A stretch of DNA of 64,000 nt, from contig NZ_QOIO01000010.1 in assembly GCF_003332305.1 (NCBI RefSeq), positions 1 to 64,000 on the forward strand. The letters run 5' to 3'. The notes below the pieces were generated by a model, which was not told the origin of the DNA, searched no databases, and saw only the letters and a program-made list of their open reading frames with translations. A program made the position numbers and the translations under genes. Positions 49,561-58,361 of this stretch are shown here, one piece after another. The stretch comes from Microvirga aerophila (lineage in GTDB: Bacteria; Pseudomonadota; Alphaproteobacteria; Rhizobiales; Beijerinckiaceae). Within the stretch, counting starts at the first letter, position 1. Each line of letters starts with the position of its first letter.

Positions 49561-49788
49561 ATGACAAAGGCTAGAAAGCTCTACAGCAGCCCGAACGGCG
49601 ACCGCTGGTACCTGCTCCGGGACGCATCGGGCGAGATTTTCGTCAGGCATGAAGCGAATGTGGAATCCGGCGGCGCCGTCTCCCACATCGAGATCGGCGA
49701 CTTCCTCAGCTCCGGGCGCGGTCCCGAGCATCAGGAACTGTTGCGCTTGATCGGAACGTTACTGGATGACGAAGCCGCCCACGTGTGA
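49561..49788 (+). CDS. small conserved hypothetical protein
   Basis: A 75-residue protein starting at ATG 49561 with AGGAG upstream; the open frame begins nine codons earlier but lacks a ribosome binding site there. It reads MTKARKLYSSPNGDRWYLLR, then EIFVRHEANVESGG and HIEIGDFLSSGRGPEHQELL. Very similar short proteins are, as I recall, widespread in Rhizobiales with no known function. The order of short beta-strands followed by a helix suggests one small globular domain. It is convergent with the sugar ABC genes. Confidence 0.78.
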   Translation: MTKARKLYSSPNGDRWYLLRDASGEIFVRHEANVESGGAVSHIEIGDFLSSGRGPEHQELLRLIGTLLDDEAAHV

Positions 49789-49818
49789 GCGGCTCCCGAA
49801 AAAGCCCTAGGCCGAGAC

Positions 49819-50607
49819 TTACGGTTTTTTGCCGGTCATGACCATGTGGGCGAGCGTGTCGGCGTCGAGCCCCACCGTCGGCTCCTCGGTGACCTTGCGG
49901 CCGCTTTTCAGGATGACCACCCGAGTCGCCACCGACACGACGTCGGCCATGTTGTGGCTGATCAGGATGACCGTGCGCCCTTCGGCTCGAAGGCGACGGA
50001 TGAGATCGAGAACCTGCGCGGTCTCCTTGACACCCAGCGCGGCTGTCGGCTCATCCATGATGATCAGCTCCGCGTCCCAGCGCAGGGCGCGGCCGATGGC
50101 TACCGCCTGGCGCTGGCCGCCGGACAGGCGCTCGACCGGGGTCGTCATGTCGGCTACGTCGATGGCGAGCCGTTGCAGATAGCCTCGCGCCTCTTCGGCC
50201 ATGCGCCGCTTGTCCAGAAGGCGGGCGAACGGGAGCCCTAAAACGGGCCGCGTCAGCTCCGATCCCAGGAACACGTTCTGGGCGATGGAGAGCCGAGGCG
50301 CGAGCGCGAGATCTTGGTAGATCGTGGCGACGCCGCGTTGCAGGGCATCCTGCGGCGAACGCAGCCGAATCGGCTCGCCCCTCAGGGCGATGGTGCCACC
50401 GGTCGGCTCCTGCGCTCCCGACACGATCCGGATCAGGCTGGACTTGCCCGCGCCGTTGTCGCCGCAGATGGCCAGCACCTCGCCGGCATGAACGTCGATG
50501 TCCACGCCCTTGAGGGCTTCGACCGCCCCATAGGTTTTCGTGATCGCGCGAAGAGACAGCAAGGGCGCCTCATCGGCGCCCTCCATGATACGAGATGCGG
50601 GCTGCAT
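49819..50607 (-). CDS. sugar ABC transporter ATP-binding protein (single domain)
   Basis: A 262-residue ABC ATPase with Walker A GDNGAGKSS, Q-loop YQDLALAP, signature LSGGQRQAVAIGRAL and Walker B LIIMDEPTAALG. The similarity is to one half of RbsA/XylG-type proteins; here a single nucleotide-binding domain is encoded, as in the FrcA type of rhizobia. The start ATG shares one base with the TGA of the binding-protein gene (TGATG), showing translational coupling. It ends the leftward sugar operon. Confidence 0.94.
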   Translation of the reverse strand: MQPASRIMEGADEAPLLSLRAITKTYGAVEALKGVDIDVHAGEVLAICGDNGAGKSSLIRIVSGAQEPTGGTIALRGEPIRLRSPQDALQRGVATIYQDLALAPRLSIAQNVFLGSELTRPVLGLPFARLLDKRRMAEEARGYLQRLAIDVADMTTPVERLSGGQRQAVAIGRALRWDAELIIMDEPTAALGVKETAQVLDLIRRLRAEGRTVILISHNMADVVSVATRVVILKSGRKVTEEPTVGLDADTLAHMVMTGKKP

Positions 50608-51560
50608 CAGTTGCCCATGAACTGCTTCACGTTCCTGGAATCCACCAGTACGGCGTCGAGGAACAGATACGGACCCGCAGTGACAGAGTCCTTCGGCTGC
50701 TTCTTGACCACGATTGTGTCGAGCGCCTCCACGGCCTGCTTGCCCATTTCCTCGAACGGGATTGCGACCGTCGCCGTCAGGGTGGATTCCGGATCGGCGA
50801 TCCGCCGGTAGGTGTCGACGCCGCCGTCGATGGAGACAAGCGGGATCTCGCCTTTCTTCACTCCCTGAGCCTTCAGCATGTCGTCGATCACATAGGCTTG
50901 TCCGTCGAAGGACGCCCAGATGCCTTGGACTTGACCCTGGTTCTTCAGGAGCAGGGCCTGCATGCCGTTGCGCACGTCGTCCCGCCAGCTCTGGGTGCGG
51001 GCCATGGTGTGCGTGCCGGCCACCTTCACGCCGGTATTCTCCGACAGGACGGCATCGAGGACCTTGCCGCGGATGCGTGTGCCGACATTGCCGTCAAAAC
51101 GCTGAGTCAGGATGTTGCCCTGGTAGTTCATCTGGCCGAGCAGATATAGCGCCGCCTCGGCGCCCACCTTGTACTCGTTCACCTGGATGTCGAAGAGCGT
51201 GTGAGCGCTCGTTCCGGCCATGACGGTCAGGACGGGGATGCCCGCGTCCTTGGCGCTCTTCAGCTGCGCCTCGGCCTCGACGGGCTTGCCCATGGCGATC
51301 AGGATCGCATCGGGCTTGCGCTGAACCAGCGTGTCGAGCTGCTCGGCGTGCTTGGGCAGCGAGCCTTCCGAATTCAGGACGCTGACATTCCACCCCTTTT
51401 GCTTCGCGGCAGCGGAAGCGGCATTCGCCACGCGGGCGTGGGTCTCGGACGACATCTGGAATCCGATGACCACGAGATCGAACGCATGGGCCGCCGTCGG
51501 AAGAAGCGCCGCTGCAACGAAGTTCGCCCCGAGAGCGAGCGAAGCCAGCATTTTTTTCAT
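50607..51560 (-). CDS. periplasmic sugar-binding protein (RbsB-like)
   Basis: A 317-residue type I periplasmic binding protein. The ATG at 51560 has AGGGGAC upstream and starts a signal peptide (MKKMLASLALGANFVAAALL) cleaved near AHA-FDLVVIGF. It has family features ETHARVANAASAAAKQKGW, LDTLVQRKPDAILIAMG and LVSIDGGVDTYRRI. The sugar cannot be deduced. It lies between the permease and ATPase genes, and the kinase upstream suggests uptake of a pentose, pentitol or related polyol. Confidence 0.93.
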   Translation of the reverse strand: MKKMLASLALGANFVAAALLPTAAHAFDLVVIGFQMSSETHARVANAASAAAKQKGWNVSVLNSEGSLPKHAEQLDTLVQRKPDAILIAMGKPVEAEAQLKSAKDAGIPVLTVMAGTSAHTLFDIQVNEYKVGAEAALYLLGQMNYQGNILTQRFDGNVGTRIRGKVLDAVLSENTGVKVAGTHTMARTQSWRDDVRNGMQALLLKNQGQVQGIWASFDGQAYVIDDMLKAQGVKKGEIPLVSIDGGVDTYRRIADPESTLTATVAIPFEEMGKQAVEALDTIVVKKQPKDSVTAGPYLFLDAVLVDSRNVKQFMGN

Positions 51561-51621
51561 GAACGTCCCCTGATCGTTATCTTGGATGTTTGAGCGCATA
51601 GTACCGTCAGAAACGCCGCCG

Positions 51622-52581
51622 TCACGTCCTGAAACTCAATTTCTTGACGAAAGCCGCGCGTCGCATGGCAGCCGCCGACAGAGCCACCGATCCGACGATG
51701 ATAAGTCCGAGAACGATATCCTGAACGTAGTAGGCGGCTCCAAGGAGAATAAGGCCATTTCCCAGGGCCTTCAGGGTGAAGGCCGCGACAAGGGTCCCGA
51801 TCACATTCGGCTTTCCGGGGGTGAACATGGTCATGCCAAGCAGAACGGCGGCGATCGCATAAAGGAAGTGATCGCCCGCCATGTTCGGCGCAGCCGAGGA
51901 CACGCTTGCGGCCAGGAGAACGGCAGTGCCGCCGGCGAGCAGCCCCGAAAGACCAAGGCCGAGGCGCTTCATGCGTGCGGTCCGGATGCCAGCCAGACGC
52001 GCTGCCTCCTCGGCCTCTCCGGTAGCGACGAGATGGGAGCCTGCCCTGGTCCAGTTCACGAACACGAAGATGGTCGCTGCAACGCCGACCAGCCACCAGA
52101 CGAGATTGGGAACCCCGAGCAGGGAGCCGCGGGCGAGCCCCGTGAAACCCGTGGGCCAGCGTCCCACGAAGGCAACGCCCTGCGTGATCATGAAAGCAAG
52201 CCCTTTGGCAACCGCCGCCGTCCCGAGGGTCGCGATGAGGGATGGGACCCGAAGAGACGTGACCGCCAACCCGTTGGCGACGCCGCAAAGGAGCCCTGCC
52301 CCGAGACCCGCCGCAACGGCGATCCAGACAGGCTGGCCTGCATGGACCAGGGCGCCAGTGATCACGGCCGCAAGGCTTGCCACTTCGGCGATCGACAGAT
52401 CGAGTTCCGCCGTCATGAGCGCAAGAGCGAAGCCGAGCGCGAGGATCGCCAGGAAGCTCGTCTCCTTCAGAATGATCGACAGGTTTCCGGGTGTCGCGAA
52501 GGCCGGGGTGGCAACCGCGAAGAAAATGACGATCGCGAGTCCCGCAAGAGCGGTCCCATAAGTCGAAAGAAAATGACGCAT
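51622..52581 (-). CDS. sugar ABC transporter permease (RbsC-like)
   Basis: A 319-residue permease with eight to ten membrane helices. It has the family pattern NLSIILKETSFLAILALGF, LTAELDLSIAEVASLAAVI and the cytoplasmic coupling region ATGEAEEAARLAGIRTARMK, with LYAIAAVLLGMTMFTPGKP further on. The open frame extends far upstream over the kinase gene, so the ATG at 52581 giving MRHFLSTYGTALAG is chosen; its ribosome binding site is weak. It starts 28 bases after the kinase stop. Confidence 0.93.
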   Translation of the reverse strand: MRHFLSTYGTALAGLAIVIFFAVATPAFATPGNLSIILKETSFLAILALGFALALMTAELDLSIAEVASLAAVITGALVHAGQPVWIAVAAGLGAGLLCGVANGLAVTSLRVPSLIATLGTAAVAKGLAFMITQGVAFVGRWPTGFTGLARGSLLGVPNLVWWLVGVAATIFVFVNWTRAGSHLVATGEAEEAARLAGIRTARMKRLGLGLSGLLAGGTAVLLAASVSSAAPNMAGDHFLYAIAAVLLGMTMFTPGKPNVIGTLVAAFTLKALGNGLILLGAAYYVQDIVLGLIIVGSVALSAAAMRRAAFVKKLSFRT

Positions 52582-52609
52582 TCGGTTCACTCGCGAATCA
52601 ACAGGTCCA

Positions 52610-54115
52610 TCATGAGGATGAGGCAGGCACAGCCAAGCCCTTTGCCGTGCGCATGGTGGCCAGACGGTGGGCAATCGGGGCCGCGGCCGGAACCGCGTCC
52701 TTATAAACGGCATAGAGGGCGTCGTAATCGTCGACCCGATCGGGCCGAGGCTCAAAACGCCTGCTCGGACGCGCAATCGTTTCCTGAGCTTCGGCCAGTG
52801 AGGCATAGTCGCCAAGTCCAGTCCAGGCGACCGCCGCGCAGCCGAGAAGCCCAGGCTCGTCGCAAGCTCCAACCACCACCGGGCGACGCATCACATCGGC
52901 CCTGACCTGGCACCAAGCCTCGCTCCGCGCTCCGCCGCCCCCGAACCTGATTTCCTTCGCAGGTTCGCCCGCGGCGGCCTCCGCACGCTCGAGGACGAAT
53001 CTTGCCGAAAAGGCCGCGCCCTCCAGCACCGCCCATGCGAGATCGGTCGGTCCATGGCCTGTGGCCAAGCCCAGGAAAGCGCCTCGCAAGTCCGGGTCCC
53101 AATAGGGAACCCGCTCGCCCTGCAGGAACGGCAGGAACAAGACCGGCTGCGGGTGACGCTCTCCGGCGAGGAGGCCCGAGAAACTGACAGCCATGTCCTG
53201 CCGATCCACACCGCAGGCGCGACTCAGCCAGGGAATGACGTCAGCGCCGTTCTGGCTCGGGCCGCCGGTTTGATGGAAACCCAGCCCCCAATCGACGCTC
53301 ATCAGACCCTGCGCAACGGCGGGCCGGCTCGAGACCAGGCCCAGTACCTCGCTGGTCCCGACGATATTATACGCCATGCCCGGACGCAGAGCGCCGAGTC
53401 CGAGAACGGCCGTCCACGTATCGTTGGAGGCCATGAAAACGGGGCACCCCGCGAGCGCATCGAGAGGCTGTGGAAGCCCCGCCCCAACGTGGTCGATCAT
53501 CGCGGATGGTTCGACAAGCTGCGGCAGCAGGGAGCAAAATCGCGACAACGCCCCCTCGCCGCCCGTAACAGCCAGGAGCCGCGCCAGGGAAATCTTGTCG
53601 CTCGCAGCGCGGCCAGTCAGTTTGACAGCAAGGTAGTCCTTCGGGTCGACGACAAATCGGGCCTTTGCAAAAATCTCCGGCTCGTGCCGCTCGATCCACG
53701 CCAACCGCGCGACCGGGTGAAAGGCATCGATGCTTTCGCCGTCATGCGCCGCAGCCAAGTCGGCGGCCTCGATCCCGGCGCGGCTGTCGCGCCAAGTGAT
53801 CGCCGGGCGCACGGCGCTTCCCTCTTCATCGACGAGAACCTGGGTTCGGGTCATGCCGCAAATGGAAACGCCCGCCACCGTGCGCAGCAAGTCGGGGTTG
53901 TCGGCCGCAAGAGACGCAACAAGATCCTGAAACGCCTGCCACCACAGATTGGGATCGACCTCGGACTGCCCGTGCGAATCCACCGTGAGCGTCAGGGCGC
54001 AGGCCGCCGTGGCCACCACATCGCCTCGCCGGTCGACTAGCCCGACGCGAAGGCTGGAGCCGCCCATGTCGCAGCACAGAACAGTCTCGCTCGCGTCGCC
54101 CACCGGATGGCCCAT
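52610..54115 (-). CDS. FGGY-family carbohydrate kinase
   Basis: A 501-residue kinase of the xylulokinase/gluconokinase/glycerol kinase superfamily. The N-terminal phosphate motif is CDMGGSSLRVGLVDRRG, with ITWRDSRAGIEA, the catalytic Asp in MASNDTWTAVLGLG, YNIVGTSEVLGL and the C-terminal ATP-site FGGGGARSEAWCQV. The substrate is unknown, though the neighbours show it is imported by the ABC transporter. It is first in the leftward operon of kinase, permease, binding protein and ATPase. No LacI- or DeoR-type regulator is next to it. Confidence 0.92.
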   Translation of the reverse strand: MGHPVGDASETVLCCDMGGSSLRVGLVDRRGDVVATAACALTLTVDSHGQSEVDPNLWWQAFQDLVASLAADNPDLLRTVAGVSICGMTRTQVLVDEEGSAVRPAITWRDSRAGIEAADLAAAHDGESIDAFHPVARLAWIERHEPEIFAKARFVVDPKDYLAVKLTGRAASDKISLARLLAVTGGEGALSRFCSLLPQLVEPSAMIDHVGAGLPQPLDALAGCPVFMASNDTWTAVLGLGALRPGMAYNIVGTSEVLGLVSSRPAVAQGLMSVDWGLGFHQTGGPSQNGADVIPWLSRACGVDRQDMAVSFSGLLAGERHPQPVLFLPFLQGERVPYWDPDLRGAFLGLATGHGPTDLAWAVLEGAAFSARFVLERAEAAAGEPAKEIRFGGGGARSEAWCQVRADVMRRPVVVGACDEPGLLGCAAVAWTGLGDYASLAEAQETIARPSRRFEPRPDRVDDYDALYAVYKDAVPAAAPIAHRLATMRTAKGLAVPASSS

Positions 54116-54320
54116 CCCTGCCCGTTCGCCCGTCGTGCTCCGGGCACTATCCGACCGGCAACGCTGCGTAAATCATAAACTTTGCAGTCGCAGGCGGGGT
54201 CGGATGAGAACGCCAGGCGGAAACGGCCCAGCTTCATTCCGTATAGGAATACCCTGTCGATGAATTTTCATTTGTCACAGGACCATTCCCCTGAGACACC
54301 CGGGCGAGGAGAATTTTGCG

Positions 54321-55745
54321 ATGACAACTCCAAGCGTCCTGTGGGCGTCCAGATTTCGGTCCGGCCCATCGGCCGAGCTCATGAACCTGTCCCGGTCGGA
54401 TTCCAGCCATTTCCGGCTGGCAGCCTATGACCTGGCGGCCTCCTTTTCCCATGCGCGGGAACTCGTTCGGGCTGGCCTGATCAACGAGGCGGAAGGCGAA
54501 CGCATTGCGGCGGCGCTCACCGCCATCCGGACGGACATCGAGACAGGTCTCGTCAACCCCTCGCAGGCGGACGAGGACGTGCACACGTTCCTGGAACGGA
54601 TGCTGATGGACCGCCTCGGCCCTCTTGGGGGCAAGCTCCGGGCTGGGCGCTCCCGCAATGACCAGGCGGCCAACGATCTCAAGCTCTATCTCCGGGACAA
54701 GGGCCGCCGCATCGCCCTCGATCTGCTTGTCCTGCAGGAAGCTCTGGCCGGTCAGGCCGAGCAACACCTTCATACCCTTGCGCCGGGCTTTACCCATCTC
54801 CAACCCGCGCAGCCCGTCAGCTTCGCGCACCAGCTTCTGGCCCACGCTCAGGGCTTCGCTCGGGACATCGAGCGCATGCAGGATTGGGATCGGCGCGCCG
54901 CGCGCTCTCCCCTTGGAGCCGCAGCTCTGGCGGGCTCCGCCATCGCGAAGCAGCCGGACCTGTCGGCCCGCGAACTCGGATACGAGGCCCCCTGTGAGAA
55001 TTCCATCGATGCGGTCGGCAGCCGTGACCATGTTGCAGAGTTCCTTTTTGCGACCGCCATGCTGGGCGTTAACCTGTCCCGCCTCGCGGAGGAAATCTTC
55101 CTGTGGTCGACCCGGCAGTTCCGCTGGATCGAGCTCGACGACGCCTATGCGACCGGCTCATCGATCATGCCGCAGAAGAAAAACGCCGATATCGCGGACC
55201 TGACCCGCGGTCGCGCCGCGCGGCTCATCGGCGGGCTCGCGACGATGCTCACCGCCCTCAAGGGGCTGCCCTTCGCCTATAACCGCGACCTCGCGGAGGA
55301 CAAGCGCGCCGCGTTCGAGGCGGTGGACACCCTCGCGGCGGTGCTGCCCGCCATGGCCGGCATGGTGCGCACGATGACGGTGAATGTGGACGAACTGGCC
55401 CGACAGGCCACGGACAGTTTCACCCTGGCGACCGAGGTTGCGGACTGGCTTGCGCGGCGAGGCGTGCCTTTTTCCGAAGCGCATGAGATCACCGGGCGGC
55501 TCGTGCGCCGCTGCGAGGATCTCGGCATTGGTCTTGGGGAGCTATCCGAGGCGGAGCTCGCAACCGTCGACGCGCGCCTGGACCCATCTGTCAAATCCTG
55601 TTTGACGGCGGAGGCGGCGGTGGCCGGTCGCAACGGTTACGGCGGTACGGCTCCGGAGCGGGTGATTGAGCAACTCGCGCGTCTTCGCTTACTGTGCGAT
55701 AGCCAGGGTGAATGGGCGATGCACTATGAGGGCCCACGGACATGA
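54321..55745 (+). CDS. argininosuccinate lyase family protein (ArgH paralogue) in a transporter operon
   Basis: A 474-residue member of the fumarase/aspartase superfamily; GAGGAG precedes the ATG. It has the conserved THLQPAQP with His159, SRNDQAANDLKLYLRD, and the signature GSSIMPQKKNAD with the catalytic Ser at about 280-281. Argininosuccinate lyase splits argininosuccinate to arginine and fumarate. Here the gene is not with other arg genes but leads an amino-acid ABC transporter operon, and its N-terminus (WASRFRSGPSAELMNLSRSD) departs from the usual GGRF form. It may instead cleave an imported N-succinyl-type adduct, as the related EDDS lyase does. Superfamily membership is firm; substrate is open. 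Confidence 0.88.
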   Translation: MTTPSVLWASRFRSGPSAELMNLSRSDSSHFRLAAYDLAASFSHARELVRAGLINEAEGERIAAALTAIRTDIETGLVNPSQADEDVHTFLERMLMDRLGPLGGKLRAGRSRNDQAANDLKLYLRDKGRRIALDLLVLQEALAGQAEQHLHTLAPGFTHLQPAQPVSFAHQLLAHAQGFARDIERMQDWDRRAARSPLGAAALAGSAIAKQPDLSARELGYEAPCENSIDAVGSRDHVAEFLFATAMLGVNLSRLAEEIFLWSTRQFRWIELDDAYATGSSIMPQKKNADIADLTRGRAARLIGGLATMLTALKGLPFAYNRDLAEDKRAAFEAVDTLAAVLPAMAGMVRTMTVNVDELARQATDSFTLATEVADWLARRGVPFSEAHEITGRLVRRCEDLGIGLGELSEAELATVDARLDPSVKSCLTAEAAVAGRNGYGGTAPERVIEQLARLRLLCDSQGEWAMHYEGPRT

Positions 55746-55770
55746 ACGGGCAGCAGCGAGGAGAACCGCG

Positions 55771-56685
55771 ATGAGTAGCGCCGCCGCAGAAGCCGCAATC
55801 GGCTCGGGCACCGGGACCGAGCGCTTCGATCCTTCCATCGCCCATCTGACGCACGTGCCGCGCCGCCATTATGGGCGCTGGATCGCCAGCCTCCTGATCG
55901 TCCTCGCCTTCGCCTACGTTGGGAAGGCATTTGCTGAGGGACAGATCGACTGGAAGGTGGTGGGCCAGTTTTTTACCGCGCAAGCCATCATGGAAGGTTT
56001 GGTGAACACGATCATCATGACGTTCTGCGCCATGGCTCTTGGCATCGTGCTGGGAATTTTGTTCGCCGTCATGGTCATGTCGCCCAATCCCGTCCTGAAG
56101 GGAGTGGCGGTCTTCTATATCTGGTTCTTTCGCGGCACGCCCCTGATCCTGCAACTGCTGATCTGGTTCAATCTTGCCCTTGTGTTTCCGCGCATTGGCA
56201 TCCCCGGGCTCTTCGAAGCCCGCATGGTGGACGTGATGACGCCGTTCGTGGCTACCCTCCTCGGCCTCGGCATCAACCAGGGCGCTTACACGGCGGAGGT
56301 GGTGCGCTCCGGCATTCTCTCGGTGGATACCGGCCAGACGGAAGCTGCGAAATCCATCGGCATGACCCGGCTGACGACCCTGCGGCGCATCGTTCTTCCG
56401 CAGGCCATGCGCGTGATCATTCCGCCCGTCGGCAACGAGGTCATCAGCATGGTGAAGCTCACCTCGATTGCAAGCGTCATCGGCTTTGCCGAAGTGCTGC
56501 GTAACGCCCAGACGATTTATTACGCCAATGCGCGCGTGATCGAACTTCTGATCGTCGCGGCGGCCTGGTACTTGATGATCGTCACGGTCCTCAGCGTCGG
56601 ACAGCATTTCCTGGAACGCTACTTCGCCAAAGGCCACAATCGCCGCCGCGCCCGCGTTGCGGCCCGTCCAGCCGTGGGGGCTTAA
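55771..56685 (+). CDS. polar amino-acid ABC transporter permease
   Basis: A 304-residue HisMQ-type permease. The ATG at 55771 has GAGGAG upstream; the open frame reaches back into the lyase gene. After a 45-residue cytoplasmic arm there are about six helices, with EGLVNTIIMTFCAMALGIVL, FYIWFFRGTPLILQLLIWF and the coupling motif EAAKSIGMTRLTTLRRIVLP, typical of glutamine/polar amino-acid permeases. Only one permease gene is present, so it would act as a homodimer. Confidence 0.94.
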   Translation: MSSAAAEAAIGSGTGTERFDPSIAHLTHVPRRHYGRWIASLLIVLAFAYVGKAFAEGQIDWKVVGQFFTAQAIMEGLVNTIIMTFCAMALGIVLGILFAVMVMSPNPVLKGVAVFYIWFFRGTPLILQLLIWFNLALVFPRIGIPGLFEARMVDVMTPFVATLLGLGINQGAYTAEVVRSGILSVDTGQTEAAKSIGMTRLTTLRRIVLPQAMRVIIPPVGNEVISMVKLTSIASVIGFAEVLRNAQTIYYANARVIELLIVAAAWYLMIVTVLSVGQHFLERYFAKGHNRRRARVAARPAVGA

Positions 56686-56688
56686 GCC

Positions 56689-57453
56689 ATGACGCCGATT
56701 GTCGTCGCAGCGGATGTTCGCAAGACCTTCGGCTCGGTCCAGGCACTCGACGGCGTTTCGATCGAGATTTCAACCGGCCGCGTGCTGTGCATCGTTGGTC
56801 CGTCCGGGTCGGGGAAGAGCACCTTTCTCCGCTGCATCAACCAGCTCGAACGCATCGACTCGGGGGCCATCTGGGTGGACGGCGAACTGGTCGGCTACCG
56901 GCGGGTCGGGGATAAGCTCTACGAGCTGACGGATGCGGAGGTTGCGCGCCAGCGCCTGGCGAGCGGCATGGTGTTCCAACGTTTCAATCTGTTCCAGCAC
57001 CTCACAGCAATCGAAAACATCATCGAAGGTCCGGTGACGGTGCAGAAGCGGCGTCGCAGCGAGGCCATCGACGAAGCCGTGGCGCTTCTGGATCAGGTAG
57101 GGCTTGCAGCGAAGCGGGATGCCTATCCGTCGGAGCTGTCAGGCGGCCAGCAGCAGCGCGTGGCCATTGCCCGGGCTCTCGCCATGCGGCCGAAACTGAT
57201 GCTGTTCGACGAGCCGACATCGGCGCTCGATCCGGAACTCGTGGGGGACGTTCTCGCGGTTATGAGAAATCTTGCGAGCTCCGGCATGACCATGATTGTG
57301 GTGACCCACGAGCTCGGCTTCGCCCGCGAGGTGGCCAACGAGGTTGTGTTCATGGACCAGGGGGCCATTGTGGAACGGGGCCCCCCGCAGGACGTGCTTG
57401 TGCATCCGCAGCAACAGCGGACCCGCGACTTCATCGCCGCGGTTCTGGCCTGA
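56689..57453 (+). CDS. polar amino-acid ABC transporter ATP-binding protein
   Basis: A 254-residue GlnQ/HisP-like ATPase with Walker [11 protein letters not shown]-loop [17 protein letters not shown], signature [15 protein letters not shown], Walker [16 protein letters not shown] and the switch His in VTHELGFA. It starts three bases after the permease stop. It contains a short extra loop ([20 protein letters not shown]) common in this subgroup. Confidence 0.96.
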   Translation: MTPIVVAADVRKTFGSVQALDGVSIEISTGRVLCIVGPSGSGKSTFLRCINQLERIDSGAIWVDGELVGYRRVGDKLYELTDAEVARQRLASGMVFQRFNLFQHLTAIENIIEGPVTVQKRRRSEAIDEAVALLDQVGLAAKRDAYPSELSGGQQQRVAIARALAMRPKLMLFDEPTSALDPELVGDVLAVMRNLASSGMTMIVVTHELGFAREVANEVVFMDQGAIVERGPPQDVLVHPQQQRTRDFIAAVLA

Positions 57454-57484
57454 AGAACCATCCATAAGGAAAGGGATCGAACAA

Positions 57485-58318
57485 ATGAAACTCATGACAG
57501 GATTGCTGGCAAGCGCGCTTGCAATCGGCCTGGTGTCGGCGGCCACGGCCGCCGAACTGCCCGACCGGATCAAGAAGGCGGGCAAGATCGTCGTCGCGAC
57601 GATGCCGAATTACGCGCCGATCACGTTCAAAGATCCGGCCACCAACAAGCTCACGGGCTTCGACATCGATCTTGGGGAGGCCCTCGCCAAGGAACTCGGG
57701 GTTGCGATCGAGTGGCAGGAAATCGCCTTCGCACAGATGATCCCCTCGCTCCAGACAGGCCGCGTGGACCTGGCCCTCGCGGGCATGAGCGACCTGCCCG
57801 GGCGACGCGAGATCGTGGATTTCGTGGACTACATGAAGTCCGGCGCGCAGTTCTACACCTCGCCCGCCATGGCGGCGACCATCAAGACGCCGGAGGACCT
57901 CTGCGGCAAGAAGGTGGGCGCCAGCCGCTCCACCAACTGGCCGCGCCAGATCACGGAGTGGAGCCAGGCGAACTGCGTCGCCAAGGGTAAACCCGCCATC
58001 GAGTCCATCGGCACCGAAGGTTCCGCGGATGCGCGCACGCAGCTCAAGACGCAGCGCATCGATGCCGCCGTCCAGGGTAACGAAACCCTGCCCTACTTCC
58101 AGTCACAGGAGCCGAACACCTACGTGCTCATCGGCGAGGCGTTCACCACCTCCCTGTCGGGCGTTCCGGTGCTCAAGACCGAGACGCAACTGCGCGATGC
58201 CGTGAAGGAAGGCTTTGAGCGCCTTCAGCAGAAGGGCGTCTACGACGAAATCCTGAAGAAGTACGGTCTCCAGGCGAACAAGCTCTCGCCCATCGGGATC
58301 AATCAGGGCACCGACTGA
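57485..58318 (+). CDS. polar amino-acid ABC transporter binding protein
   Basis: A 277-residue periplasmic binding protein of the bacterial extracellular solute-binding family 3. AAGGAAAGGG precedes the ATG. The signal peptide ends near ATA-AELPDRI. The mature protein has PITFKDPATNKLTGFDIDLG, EIAFAQMIPSLQTGRVDLA and GMSDLPGRREIVDFVDY, the ligand-site pattern for amino acids or close derivatives. It has two Cys (LCGKKVG, ANCVAKG) that could pair. It is last in the lyase-permease-ATPase operon, before a strong terminator. Confidence 0.94.
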   Translation: MKLMTGLLASALAIGLVSAATAAELPDRIKKAGKIVVATMPNYAPITFKDPATNKLTGFDIDLGEALAKELGVAIEWQEIAFAQMIPSLQTGRVDLALAGMSDLPGRREIVDFVDYMKSGAQFYTSPAMAATIKTPEDLCGKKVGASRSTNWPRQITEWSQANCVAKGKPAIESIGTEGSADARTQLKTQRIDAAVQGNETLPYFQSQEPNTYVLIGEAFTTSLSGVPVLKTETQLRDAVKEGFERLQQKGVYDEILKKYGLQANKLSPIGINQGTD

Positions 58319-58329
58319 TCGGCAAATAT

Positions 58330-58361
58330 GGGGGCCTGTGCCGCCATGGCACAGCCCCTTT
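58330..58361 (+). terminator. intrinsic terminator of the lyase/amino-acid transporter operon
   Basis: GGGGC-C-TGTGCC and GGCACA-GCCCC make an 11-pair stem with a one-base bulge and a five-base loop, followed by TTTC. It starts 12 bases past the binding-protein stop and abuts the stop of the opposing SDR gene. Confidence 0.8.
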
